DNA of 21,558 nucleotides from Clostridiaceae bacterium (GCA_018378255.1 JAGZXV010000084.1:1-21558); one strand, 5' to 3'. Positions 1 through 8,367 are shown, counted from the stretch's first letter. Notes: generated by a model from the letters alone, not told the origin. Made by a program: numbers and translations.

Positions 1-460
1 GGTGGTCTTCTAAAAATTCGATCAGGTTTATTCCTGTGGATTCTTCAATTTCCAGTCCGCAGATATATACAATCGAATAATTATCCATATTATACGGCTC
101 CATCCATTCTTTTTGGAAGGTATATTCGACACCGTGGTAGGAGAGAAAGGTCCGTTCTCCACCGGGTTCTACCAAACAGTAGCAGCAGCCGTTTTCCTGT
201 TCCGGGACCCGGATTGCGACAGGAATTCCCAGAGATTTCAACTGCTTTGCCACAAAATCGCCGTAAGTGCCGCCGCCTACAGGGCTGATAAAGGTATGAT
301 GGCCGCCAAGAAGACGCATAATATAGGAAACATTGAAGGCACAGCCGCCCAGAACCATAGATTGGGAAGCAGGACGCAGATTCTCTGCAGTTTTTGGAAG
401 ACGGTCAATATTAATAATCACATCTGCGCAGGTAGATCCGATGATCAGAGCTGGTTTCAT
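1..460 (-). CDS. PfkB-family sugar kinase, 3' end cut by window edge
   Basis: The reverse strand reads about 153 codons from ATG 460 to the window edge with no stop. The start reads MKPALIIGSTCADVIINIDR, and residues about 37-53 (VLGGCAFNVSYIMRLLGG) match the first PfkB/ribokinase signature, where a Gly-Gly and an Asn contact the sugar. The family usually has 300-330 residues, so about half is visible; the ATP-site Asp/Gly motif lies outside. PfkB enzymes move phosphate from ATP to a sugar or nucleoside hydroxyl in the cytoplasm. The Shine-Dalgarno AGGTG (467-471 on this strand) overlaps the stop codon of the upstream response regulator, and only 5 bases separate the genes, so translation is probably coupled. 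Its place beside a sugar importer and a GH172 enzyme suggests it phosphorylates the released monosaccharide, for instance fructose, but the substrate cannot be read from this half. Confidence 0.85.
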   Translation of the reverse strand, partial: MKPALIIGSTCADVIINIDRLPKTAENLRPASQSMVLGGCAFNVSYIMRLLGGHHTFISPVGGGTYGDFVAKQLKSLGIPVAIRVPEQENGCCYCLVEPGGERTFLSYHGVEYTFQKEWMEPYNMDNYSIVYICGLEIEESTGINLIEFLEDH

Positions 461-465
461 AAATT

Positions 466-2127
466 TCACCTGTTTTCTTTTGAATTTGTGCTTAAATTAT
501 ACTCCGGAAAGACAGCTTCTTCAATTGTTTTTTCAGATTTCACTGAATCACGGTAAGTGCTGGGAGTCATATCCGTTTTCTTTTTGAAGCAGGCGCTGAA
601 GTAATACTGGTTGGAATAGCCGACCCGTTCACTGATCTCCTTAATGGAATATGCAGTATTTTGTAACAGAAGCCGGGCAGCTTCAATCCGGGCATTGGTG
701 ATGGCATCGCTTATTGAGATGCCAACGGTATTTTTGAATATGGCGCTTAAATGAGCATTGCTGATGTTTACAGACAGCGCCAGATCATTTAATCCCAGTT
801 CGGGATTTCCATATGACTGGTTAATCTGTTCTAAGACTGCTTTACAGAGCTGCTGATAATAGGTTTGTATGGAGTTTGTCAGCCGTTCGCATATGCTGCT
901 GCAGATATTGTAAAGTTCCTCGCAGAGTTCCCGGCAGCTGTTATAGGAATCAATATTATGATAAATTAAAGTAATACCGGAAAATATAGCTTCCTCCTGT
1001 AAATTAATATCATATAAAAATTTTAATACCCGGTTGGAAATGGAATAGAGTATGATGAAAATCCTCTGTTTATCCTGTAAATCAGAAAATACACCGGACA
1101 GCCAGCTTGTATAGCTTAATAAAGCATCCCGGTCCTTTTTGCACAGGATTTGGATCAGCCGTTCTTCATCGGAAGAGGACCAGGTAGTGGTCAAAGGCGT
1201 TTTATTCATACAGTCCCGGATGTCAAATACGGTTTTCTGATTAAAAAAGAAACGGTATTCCAATGCCAGTTTCGCATTTTCATAAGACTGTTGGATATGC
1301 CAGATGTCAGGCACAATGTTGCCAATACCAATGTTACAGATGAGCTGCCGGTAATTTCTGCGATTCATAAATTCAGCAATGCTTTGATTGATTATTTTAA
1401 TTACGTCAGATTCATTGCCGCACTTCATGCCGGCGATTAAGATCAGACGGTTGTGCTTTACCAGGACGTGGCACAGACTACAGTTTTGAAAAGCTGCAGT
1501 TATTTCGTCTTTTAATCCCATTTGGCAGACAAAATATTTTTCAAATCCGAACTGATCCTTCACTTGTTCTGAGTTTTCAATATGGACGATCAGGCTCACA
1601 TAGAAACGGCTGTCTAAATTGATCTCCAAATAGGGAATATAATCTTTTAAATAAGCCTGGGCGTCCTTTGGAAAACTGTGTGTGAGATTATAAAAGAAAT
1701 TTTCAACCAGAGCCGGACGGCTTTTTTGAATTGTTTTCAAATAAAAATCATCCTTTTCTATGCATTGTACGGCCCGCTCTATGATTTTAGTCAGGTAATC
1801 ATAATCAATTGGTTTTTCAATATAATCAAAAGCCCCAATTCTTAACGCCTCCTGAACATATTGGAAATCACTGTAGGCGCTTACCAGTATTATTTTTATA
1901 TTTTGCCTTGTCTGAACCAATTCTTTTGTCAGTTCCAGTCCGGATATGCCAGGCATTTTAATATCTGAGATTATGATGTCAGCGTTCAGTTCATTGTTCT
2001 GTTCTAAGACACTGCGTCCATCGTAGAAAATCCCGCATACCTCTGTTCCAAGCTGTTCCCACGGGATGCTCTGGGCAATTCCTCTGGCGGAAAGGGAATT
2101 ATCATCTACAATTATTACTTTTTTCAT
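466..2127 (-). CDS. YesN-type response regulator with AraC DNA-binding domain
   Basis: This 553-residue protein starts with a receiver domain (residues 1 to about 120): acidic pocket D8-D9, phosphoacceptor D55 in ISDIKMPG, and a later EKPI lysine. The middle (about 130-430) is a variable linker without an obvious family. The last 110 residues are an AraC-type double helix-turn-helix, including LNDLALSVNISNAHLSAIFK and IKEISERVGYSNQYYFSACF. I chose ATG 2127 over the in-frame ATG 2139 because the purine-rich GGATGG sits about 8 bases before 2127, while the upstream ATG lies within that stretch. The kinase gene ends 19 bases upstream, so the two form a YesM/YesN-type two-component pair. By analogy with that family it should activate the divergent transporter operon when phosphorylated; direct-repeat boxes between the operons fit this. 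Confidence 0.92.
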   Translation of the reverse strand: MKKVIIVDDNSLSARGIAQSIPWEQLGTEVCGIFYDGRSVLEQNNELNADIIISDIKMPGISGLELTKELVQTRQNIKIILVSAYSDFQYVQEALRIGAFDYIEKPIDYDYLTKIIERAVQCIEKDDFYLKTIQKSRPALVENFFYNLTHSFPKDAQAYLKDYIPYLEINLDSRFYVSLIVHIENSEQVKDQFGFEKYFVCQMGLKDEITAAFQNCSLCHVLVKHNRLILIAGMKCGNESDVIKIINQSIAEFMNRRNYRQLICNIGIGNIVPDIWHIQQSYENAKLALEYRFFFNQKTVFDIRDCMNKTPLTTTWSSSDEERLIQILCKKDRDALLSYTSWLSGVFSDLQDKQRIFIILYSISNRVLKFLYDINLQEEAIFSGITLIYHNIDSYNSCRELCEELYNICSSICERLTNSIQTYYQQLCKAVLEQINQSYGNPELGLNDLALSVNISNAHLSAIFKNTVGISISDAITNARIEAARLLLQNTAYSIKEISERVGYSNQYYFSACFKKKTDMTPSTYRDSVKSEKTIEEAVFPEYNLSTNSKENR

Positions 2128-2146
2128 TACATGTACCATCCTTTCA

Positions 2147-3922
2147 TCATAGCATTTGAGGGATCGTGATGATAACCGTTGTCCCTTTCATATAATCGCT
2201 GTAGATCTTTATTTCTGAATCGCCTTTGGATATTAAAGATAGCCTGGCATTAACATTACTGATTCCAAAATGCTTGCTGTAGAATACGGTTTTTTCCCTC
2301 AGTGCCTTTTGAATATCCTGCAGTTTTTCCGGTTCAATGCCAATTCCGTTATCTTTTATATGGATTCTGATGGTATCTTCATCATATGTGACCAGTATTT
2401 GTATAGTCAGTTTACCGGAAGAGGAACGGATTCCATGTACTACGCAGTTTTCAACAATAGGCTGGAGTGTAAACTTGCATATCAGAAAATCACCGGTTCC
2501 CTCATCCTGATTTATTTCCCAAATGATAGACCCTTCCCTGCAAAGGGATTCAATCTCTAAATATGTGACAACTATTTCCAGTTCCTCACGGATGGAAATC
2601 ATATCGTCGCTTTTTTGAAGAATTTGACGGTAGAATTTGGCCAGCTTTGTTATCATCAAATTTGCGGTTTCAAGATACCCCAAGGTCTGGCAGGTCTTAA
2701 CGGATTCCAGAATGTTGTATAAAAAATGAGGATTTATTTTGGACTGGAGCAATTGGTAATTCAGTTTTTCTTCAGTCAGGGTCATATCCAGGATTTTTTG
2801 GAAACTGTCGTCTAATCGTGCCGACATATCTACAAATGAGTTCGCCAGATTGTCAATTTCATCCTGGTGCTTTTTAGGCCGTCCTGTCATTTCCCGAAGC
2901 GCTTCCAGACTGTTTTTATCTCCATACTGACGGAAATTGCTGATCGTGGTGCTTAGAATATTAATTCGTTTCGTTACAGTTCTCGTAATAAAAAATACGG
3001 TAAAACAGGTTGCTATGATGATCATAATGCAGGCAATCATCATCATATTGATTAGAATACCTGTATTTTGTCTGATATGACTGTTGGGAACGGATGTGAT
3101 CAGAAGCCACGGCGCTTTATCAAAACGGCGTGCAATCACCTGGCAGCCGTCGTATGAAAACCAAAGACCAGGGTTATTTAATGCGCTTTCCAACAGCTTT
3201 TCGTCAATTTGCCTGCCAATCCTGCTTTTATCCGCATGGGCAATGACGGTTCCTTCCTGATCGGTCAGACAGGCGCTGATGTCCGAACCTGCATAAGTGT
3301 TTGCAATCATGTCTGCCAGTTCATCACAGCGGATATTTAAAAAATATGCGTATTCCAATTCTTTTTCATTGATATTAGATTTTGTACGGTAGTAAGACAG
3401 ATAATTTACCGGTCCATTTTCACCCGTCATAACCGTCAGGACTTTCCGGTTCAGAAATATTTTCCAACCATTGTTTAATCCCATACGGTTCCTTTCCTCC
3501 AGTGTAAGAATATCTCCCAGATTACTAAGTTTTTTAAACATAATCCCCTCATTGCTTATAAAGTTGCCGGGGTCAATATATACTTCCATATTCATAAGAT
3601 GAAACGAATCGATCATGGATGAATTGAAGCTGCGTATGTAATTGTACATGGTCAGGTATTGCGTTGTCGGCTCCTGTGGTGTATTAGAAAGTTTATATAC
3701 ATAATACTGCAATGAATCCGAGAGGTGTTCCAGCTGCTTTATACGTTCATTGACCGATTCATATAACTGACGGCTGGACAGGTCTATGCTGTTTAATATT
3801 TTATCCTCTGCGATTGAAACCGATGTTAAATAGAAGATAGAAACGGCCAGCAGAAGCGGCGTGAGGGATGAAGCGATAAATCCAAGTATTAGTTTTTTAC
3901 GGAAACTCCCCAATAGTTTCAT
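2147..3922 (-). CDS. YesM-type membrane sensor histidine kinase
   Basis: A 591-residue inner-membrane kinase. Residues about 11-33 form a first membrane helix, about 35-285 an extracytoplasmic sensor region of Cache type, about 287-310 a second helix, followed by a HAMP linker. The phosphoacceptor is H399 in SKINPHFLYNILES, typical of the His_kinase (LytS/YesM) family. The ATPase domain follows, with the N box IVENCVVHGI near residue 485, DNGIGI near 524, and HFGISNVNARLSL near the end. ATG 3922 is chosen because AGGTGG stands 7 bases before it; the longer frame would need TTG 3946 with no ribosome site. It leads a minus-strand operon with the response regulator and PfkB kinase. Known members sense saccharides or cell-wall compounds directly or through a binding protein; the ligand here is not known. 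Confidence 0.93.
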   Translation of the reverse strand: MKLLGSFRKKLILGFIASSLTPLLLAVSIFYLTSVSIAEDKILNSIDLSSRQLYESVNERIKQLEHLSDSLQYYVYKLSNTPQEPTTQYLTMYNYIRSFNSSMIDSFHLMNMEVYIDPGNFISNEGIMFKKLSNLGDILTLEERNRMGLNNGWKIFLNRKVLTVMTGENGPVNYLSYYRTKSNINEKELEYAYFLNIRCDELADMIANTYAGSDISACLTDQEGTVIAHADKSRIGRQIDEKLLESALNNPGLWFSYDGCQVIARRFDKAPWLLITSVPNSHIRQNTGILINMMMIACIMIIIATCFTVFFITRTVTKRINILSTTISNFRQYGDKNSLEALREMTGRPKKHQDEIDNLANSFVDMSARLDDSFQKILDMTLTEEKLNYQLLQSKINPHFLYNILESVKTCQTLGYLETANLMITKLAKFYRQILQKSDDMISIREELEIVVTYLEIESLCREGSIIWEINQDEGTGDFLICKFTLQPIVENCVVHGIRSSSGKLTIQILVTYDEDTIRIHIKDNGIGIEPEKLQDIQKALREKTVFYSKHFGISNVNARLSLISKGDSEIKIYSDYMKGTTVIITIPQML

Positions 3923-3969
3923 AATCAATCCACCTGCTTTTATCAATTATTTGATGTTGTTATAAATTA

Positions 3970-3997
3970 ATAGTACATGATAATGATAAAAATTCAA
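3970..3997 (-). promoter_or_regulatory. Candidate sigma-A promoter for the kinase/regulator operon
   Basis: On the minus strand TTGAAT (3997-3992) is followed, after 16 bases, by TACTAT (3975-3970). Both hexamers match consensus at four of six positions. The predicted start would give a leader of roughly 40 bases before ATG 3922. The -35 overlaps the CAATT box at 3995, so control shared with the divergent operon is possible. Weak boxes make this a tentative call. Confidence 0.35.
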
Positions 3998-4034
3998 TTG
4001 ATTCCAATTTATTTGTAAAATTTACCAATTATTT
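3994..4034. promoter_or_regulatory. Candidate operator: phased CAATT boxes between divergent operons
   Basis: CAATT occurs at 3995, 4005 and 4026. The last two are part of a longer direct repeat, CCAATT followed by an ATTT-rich tail (4004-4014 and 4025-4034), with 21 bases between copies, close to two helical turns. AraC-family proteins commonly bind two direct half-sites on one DNA face next to the -35. The second copy ends about five bases before the putative plus-strand -35. The function is inferred from position; the region is AT-rich, so chance repeats are possible. Confidence 0.4.
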
Positions 4035-4038
4035 TATA

Positions 4039-4067
4039 TTTATTTTTTAATAATCCGCAAATATAAT
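4039..4067 (+). promoter_or_regulatory. Candidate promoter of the transporter/GH172 operon
   Basis: A perfect TATAAT lies at 4062-4067. The position 17 bases upstream holds TTTATT, a poor -35. A strong -10 with a poor -35 fits an activator-dependent promoter, in keeping with the adjacent AraC-type regulator gene. The start of transcription would be near 4074, leaving about 27 bases before ATG 4101, with an AAAGGAGG ribosome site in that leader. Confidence 0.5.
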
Positions 4068-4100
4068 TAGTTCATAAAAATTACAAAGGAGGAATTAGTG

Positions 4101-5420
4101 ATGAAAAAGATCACAGCAATTGTCGGGGCAGTACTCATAACCGGTTCTTTGCTGACCGGTTGTGAAGGAAACAGCGGGCCGGCTCCAACCACAGCGGCCC
4201 AGGCCCAGGAGACCCCTGAATCCGGAGACGCAGGAGATGATAAAAAAACAGATCCGTCCCAGATTCCGCCGGAACGGCTTCCGCTTACAGTGATGAGTGT
4301 GGATTCCACTGCAAATGGTTTTGATGATTGGATTAAACGGGTGGAAGAGGCCTGCAGCCTGGACATTACAGTTGTGGACTGTCCGACCAATACCAATGAC
4401 CGCCAGGCTAAAATTACCACCATCCTTTCATCCGGCGATACCAGCGTTGATATCATTACAGTCAATGATGAAATGTACACAGCCTATAAAAATACAGGAT
4501 GGCTGGAGCCTTTGGAGAATACGGTTATGAAAAGCGATATCCTGGCGCATTATCCGGAAATGTATATGAACGATATGGTTATCACAGAGAGCGGAGGGAT
4601 TTACTCAGTTCCCAGCTACTTCAGCGTACTTGGATTTTTTGTAAATAATAAAATATTGAAAGAAACAGGGATGACGTCCATAGACACCTATGATGATTTC
4701 ATGGAGTTTATTACAAAGGCAACCAAAGAGGGGCGGTATGGATATGGCGGCGCATGGGAAACAACATATGTATTTAACGAATTGGGCACATTTGTAAATC
4801 TGTTTGGAGGCGATTATTATGACTGGAATAATCCTAAGACACAGAAAGCGGTCAGACTGCTGTACGATATGTGTCACGATATGGGAGTTACCCCCATGTC
4901 CCAGCTGGCAGACCAGTATGACCCACTGCGCCAGAATATGATCGACGAAAAGTATTCCAGCTGTTTCCTCTACAGCGGCCAGATCGCCAAATTTAAGGAT
5001 GCAGGAATGTATGGTGACGATGCCGTGAAAATGGTAATACCGCCCACATTCGAAACCTGCAGCGCCTATTGTTCCGCTTGGCATTTTGTGCTTAACTCCG
5101 CCTCTGAGAATAAAGAAGCGGCAATCCGTTTCCTTCAGTATTCCACAACACCGGAAGCCTATATCGATTACTGCACGACATTTGGAAGATTTCCGGCCCG
5201 TTTGGATATTCTGATGAATGACGACTTTCATGTTACGGGTATTGATGAAATCCGGGAATACATTGATAAAGTCACTTTAAGAGGCCGTCCAATGGTTCCT
5301 GAGTCCATGGAATTTATCAGCGGTATCGGTTCTTTATTCCAGCAGCTTGTGACAGATGAAATTGATATGGATACATTTTTCAAAATGGCTCAGGAAGAGA
5401 CAGACAAATATATTCAATAG
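4101..5420 (+). CDS. Extracellular solute-binding lipoprotein of a sugar ABC importer
   Basis: A 439-residue family 1 solute-binding protein. The N-terminus is a lipoprotein signal peptide: charged MKK, a hydrophobic stretch, then lipobox LLTGC with C21 as the lipidated cysteine. A low-complexity Ala/Thr/Pro/Glu tether runs to about residue 58, as is usual for clostridial binding lipoproteins. The mature domain begins LPLTVMSVDSTANGFDDW and has the size and the aromatic-rich C-terminal lobe of carbohydrate binders. ATG 4101 follows AAAGGAGG by about 8 bases; a GTG directly upstream would be a less likely start. It would sit on the outer face of the membrane and deliver a saccharide to the two permeases encoded next. 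Family membership is clear; the ligand is not. Confidence 0.93.
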   Translation: MKKITAIVGAVLITGSLLTGCEGNSGPAPTTAAQAQETPESGDAGDDKKTDPSQIPPERLPLTVMSVDSTANGFDDWIKRVEEACSLDITVVDCPTNTNDRQAKITTILSSGDTSVDIITVNDEMYTAYKNTGWLEPLENTVMKSDILAHYPEMYMNDMVITESGGIYSVPSYFSVLGFFVNNKILKETGMTSIDTYDDFMEFITKATKEGRYGYGGAWETTYVFNELGTFVNLFGGDYYDWNNPKTQKAVRLLYDMCHDMGVTPMSQLADQYDPLRQNMIDEKYSSCFLYSGQIAKFKDAGMYGDDAVKMVIPPTFETCSAYCSAWHFVLNSASENKEAAIRFLQYSTTPEAYIDYCTTFGRFPARLDILMNDDFHVTGIDEIREYIDKVTLRGRPMVPESMEFISGIGSLFQQLVTDEIDMDTFFKMAQEETDKYIQ

Positions 5421-5445
5421 AAACGGGTAAGAGGATGGTAGCACT

Positions 5446-6324
5446 ATGGAAAAAAAGAGAAATCACCTGTGGATCGCATGGATTCTGGTACTTCCGGTTA
5501 TTCTTCTTCGTGGATTTACAACAATTTATCCTGTCTGCGCCACAATCATCAACAGTTTTTTGGACATCCGCCTGCTCAGGAGCCAGGAAACACCATTTAT
5601 CGGATTTGGAAATTACATAAAAATATTCCGGGATCCTAAGCTGATAACATCTCTTCAGTTCACGGCAATATTCACGTTTGTATCCATGTTTTTTCATATC
5701 ATACTGGGAATCGGGCTGGCTGTGCTTCTGAATGTCAAATTTAAGGGAAAGCGTTTTCTTAGGAGTATTGTGCTGATTCCATGGGCCATGCCGATGGTAG
5801 TAGTTGGTTTGGCGGCGAGATGGGCCTTTAACGACAGCTATGGTCTGGTAAATGATCTCATTCGCAGAATAATACCTGCTTTTCACTATGACTGGCTGAT
5901 CTTTCCTGCTTCGGCCAGGCTGTCCGTGATCGCAGTGGATTTGTGGAAGGATGTTCCCTATTTTGCCATTATGGTATTGGCGGCGCTGCAGTTTATTTCA
6001 GAAGATATCTATGAAGCTGCCAGAATTGACGGGGCAGGCAAGCTTCAATCATTTTATAGAATTACCATCCCGAATATCCTGAAAACAGTATTAACGCTGA
6101 GTATCTTTTTTACCACATGGAGGATGACAAGTTTTGACGTGGTCTACTCCATGACATCAGGAGGGCCGGGAGATTCAACTTCACTTCTGGCTTACCGGAT
6201 CATGACCGAGGCATTTACAAACCTGAATGTGGGGTACGCTTCAGCTATAGCCGCAGTTTTATTTCTCTTAATGGCCGGGCTCAGCAGCATAAATCTGTTC
6301 TTTATTAAAAAAATAGATAGTTAG
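5446..6324 (+). CDS. Sugar ABC transporter permease, MalF/UgpA type (CUT1)
   Basis: A 292-residue membrane protein with about six hydrophobic segments. The first is IAWILVLPVILLRGFTTIYP near the N-terminus. The cytoplasmic EAA loop (about residues 188-212) reads DIYEAARIDGAGKLQSFYRI followed by TIPN, the site that docks the ATPase. The gene starts 25 bases after the binding-protein stop, with a GAGGATGG ribosome site. It should pair with the next permease to form the transmembrane channel. No ATP-binding subunit is coded in the locus; CUT1 importers in Firmicutes often share a MsmK-like ATPase coded elsewhere, and that is inferred here. Confidence 0.93.
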   Translation: MEKKRNHLWIAWILVLPVILLRGFTTIYPVCATIINSFLDIRLLRSQETPFIGFGNYIKIFRDPKLITSLQFTAIFTFVSMFFHIILGIGLAVLLNVKFKGKRFLRSIVLIPWAMPMVVVGLAARWAFNDSYGLVNDLIRRIIPAFHYDWLIFPASARLSVIAVDLWKDVPYFAIMVLAALQFISEDIYEAARIDGAGKLQSFYRITIPNILKTVLTLSIFFTTWRMTSFDVVYSMTSGGPGDSTSLLAYRIMTEAFTNLNVGYASAIAAVLFLLMAGLSSINLFFIKKIDS

Positions 6325-6335
6325 GGGGAGAAGAG

Positions 6336-7175
6336 TTGTCCTATTCTAAGAAAAAAATTTTAAACAGCATGATCGTCTGGGCAATTACCGGAATTGTGGC
6401 TTTCATCATACTGGTTCCCCTTTATTGGATTTTTATATCCTCAATCACTCCGGAAAGCGAGCTGTTTACCTCGCCCATTAACTACATTCCAAAACATCCA
6501 ACCCTGAAACATTATTCCAAATTGTTCTTCAATCTGAAGCTGGGAAAAAAGATGTTTAATACGCTGTTCATAACTTGCTGTGCCCTTAGTGTCAGCACAG
6601 TTATATGCCTTCTGGCGGCTTACGGATTTAACCGGTATGAAAGCGGAGGATTAAAAGCTGCCCAGCTGGCTATTGTATTTTCTATGATGGTACCGGCAAT
6701 TGTGAAAGCCAGGCCTTTATATACGTTTTTCAGAAGTGTGGGGCTGTTAGATACGTTTCCGGGCCTGATTTTAATCTATACCAGCAACCTGATTCCATTT
6801 ACAATGCTGATTTTGGGGAATTTTCTCACCAGCATCCCTATTTCCATTGAGGAGGCGGCAGAAGTGGACGGGGCCGGATTTCTTCACAAATTCTTTTATG
6901 TGACGCTTCCCTTAATGAAACCGGCTGTGGCAACGATTTTAATGATCAATTTTATTACATGTCTGAACGACTTATTTACTCCGCTTTATTATTCCAACAG
7001 CATTGAGGTGCTTAGTGTGGCAATAACTACCCTTCCGAAAGAAGATATGTACAGTATGCCTTGGGAATTAATCAGTTCTATGGGCTGGGTAATAGTTTTT
7101 CCAATCATCATATTTGTGTGTATCTTTGAAAAAAATATTATGGATGGAATCATGGCTGGAGGAGTGAAATCCTAA
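6336..7175 (+). CDS. Sugar ABC transporter permease, MalG/UgpE type (CUT1)
   Basis: A 279-residue partner permease with about six membrane segments. Its EAA loop (residues about 169-195) reads SIEEAAEVDGAGFLHKFFYV followed by TLPL. The start appears to be TTG 6336: the AGGGGGAG ribosome site, which overlaps the preceding gene's stop codon, lies 5 bases upstream and gives the N-terminus MSYSKKKILNSM. The next in-frame ATG (6369) has no ribosome site and would leave very little before the first membrane helix. It is separated by 11 bases from the first permease, so translation is probably coupled and the TTG may lower its level. Confidence 0.92.
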   Translation: MSYSKKKILNSMIVWAITGIVAFIILVPLYWIFISSITPESELFTSPINYIPKHPTLKHYSKLFFNLKLGKKMFNTLFITCCALSVSTVICLLAAYGFNRYESGGLKAAQLAIVFSMMVPAIVKARPLYTFFRSVGLLDTFPGLILIYTSNLIPFTMLILGNFLTSIPISIEEAAEVDGAGFLHKFFYVTLPLMKPAVATILMINFITCLNDLFTPLYYSNSIEVLSVAITTLPKEDMYSMPWELISSMGWVIVFPIIIFVCIFEKNIMDGIMAGGVKS

Positions 7176-7210
7176 TAAAATATACCGCTCGGCGGCAGAA
7201 TGGAGGCAAT

Positions 7211-8320
7211 ATGTTTAACCCATTTGTGAACAGTTTAAGCACACTTCCGATAGTTACGAACGGAAAAAGTAGAAGTATCAATATGGAAAATCCTACGGGA
7301 GAAAAAGGCGGGGGAGGGAAAGCAGCAGGGATTCTGGGGCCATCGAGAAAAGGCGCTCCGGCCATTCGTGGATTTAAAAGCGGAGAAACCCGGATCTTGG
7401 CGGATATATCCGGCTGCGGAATCATAAACCATATATGGATGACTGTGCCCGACAAAACCGATCAGGATTATTTTGTACTCAGTGATATTGTGCTCAGGAT
7501 TTATTGGGATGGGGAAGAATCCCCTTCTGTAGAAAGCCCTTTGGGTGATTTCTTCTGTAACGGTTTTGGCACGGGTTGTAATGTCAATTCCCTTCCGATT
7601 GCGGTTAATCCGGTCAGGGGATTCAATTCATATTTTCAGATGCCGTTTAAAACTCATGCGGTTATAACTGTAGAAAACCAGCATGCAGCAGATGTTAAAA
7701 GTTTCTTTTTCCAGATTGACTATACCCTTTATGATGAAATGCCGGAAGGCACCGCATATTTTCATGCAAAATGGAGCCGTGAGCGGCTGACTGAACGAAC
7801 GAAAGATTTTACCATTTTAGACGGAGTGAAGGGGAAAGGCCATTATATCGGTACTTATCTGGCAGTCACCGCTCTGGAACGATACTGGTGGGGAGAAGGA
7901 GAAGTGAAGTTTTTTATTGACGGCGACCAGGAATATCCAACCATATGCGGCACTGGATTGGAAGATTACTTCGGAGGGGCATGGGGATTTGTGCCGGATC
8001 AGAGAAAAGAGACGCCTGCAAAAGAAGAACTTTATGAGACGCCGTTTTTAGGTTATCATTATTATTCATCCAAAGAACATAACCACAGCTGGAGATTTGA
8101 AGGAAGCTGTCCACCCATGAGAGGTCTGTACCGATGGCATATCATGGATCCGATTCGTTTTGAAAAAGATTTAAAAGTGACTGTACAGCAGATCGGGACC
8201 TGCCATAAAGGTCTGTTTGAACGGCAGGATGATTATGCCTGCGTAGCCTATTGGTATCAGTTGGAGCCACATCAGCCATTTGATAAACTTCCTGAAAAAG
8301 AAGCCAGATGGCCAAGATAA
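7211..8320 (+). CDS. DUF2961 / GH172-family glycoside hydrolase, cytoplasmic
   Basis: A 369-residue protein with hallmarks of DUF2961, now GH172: an N-terminal GPSRKGAPAIRGFKSGE stretch, then ISGCGIINHIWMT, then DGEESPSVESPLGDFF at about residues 98-115, and the signature GTGLEDYFGGAWGF. E251 in that signature is the likely nucleophile by analogy with characterised members; I cannot place the acid/base residue with certainty. Characterised GH172 enzymes cleave or rearrange furanosides (alpha-D-fructofuranosides including difructose dianhydride I, and D-arabinofuranosides). No signal peptide or membrane helix is seen, so it should act in the cytoplasm on imported sugar. The start ATG 7211 follows GGAGG closely. 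It is the last gene of the transporter operon and is followed at once by a terminator. Family call is strong, substrate unknown. Confidence 0.88.
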   Translation: MFNPFVNSLSTLPIVTNGKSRSINMENPTGEKGGGGKAAGILGPSRKGAPAIRGFKSGETRILADISGCGIINHIWMTVPDKTDQDYFVLSDIVLRIYWDGEESPSVESPLGDFFCNGFGTGCNVNSLPIAVNPVRGFNSYFQMPFKTHAVITVENQHAADVKSFFFQIDYTLYDEMPEGTAYFHAKWSRERLTERTKDFTILDGVKGKGHYIGTYLAVTALERYWWGEGEVKFFIDGDQEYPTICGTGLEDYFGGAWGFVPDQRKETPAKEELYETPFLGYHYYSSKEHNHSWRFEGSCPPMRGLYRWHIMDPIRFEKDLKVTVQQIGTCHKGLFERQDDYACVAYWYQLEPHQPFDKLPEKEARWPR

Positions 8321-8326
8321 AAAAAG

Positions 8327-8367
8327 GATGGGTGTCAAGAAAAAACACTTGACACCCATCTCTTTTT
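8327..8367 (+). terminator. Rho-independent terminator of the transporter/GH172 operon
   Basis: A perfect 13-base-pair stem (GATGGGTGTCAAG at 8327-8339 with its complement at 8348-8360), an 8-base A-rich loop, then TCTTTTT. It starts 7 bases after the GH172 stop codon. An A tract precedes the stem, so some function in the reverse direction is possible. Confidence 0.93.

Noticed and set aside
113..587. Plus-strand open frames at the left edge
   Set aside because: They are opposite a clear PfkB kinase frame on the minus strand and show no family motif or ribosome site.
4013..4027. TGTAAAATTTACCA as a CcpA cre site
   Set aside because: It lacks the central CG of the cre consensus; the half-match is likely due to AT-rich sequence.
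7185..7195. Small CCGC/GCGG hairpin between permease and GH172 genes
   Set aside because: Only four pairs with a three-base loop and no T run; not a terminator, and too short to call a feature.
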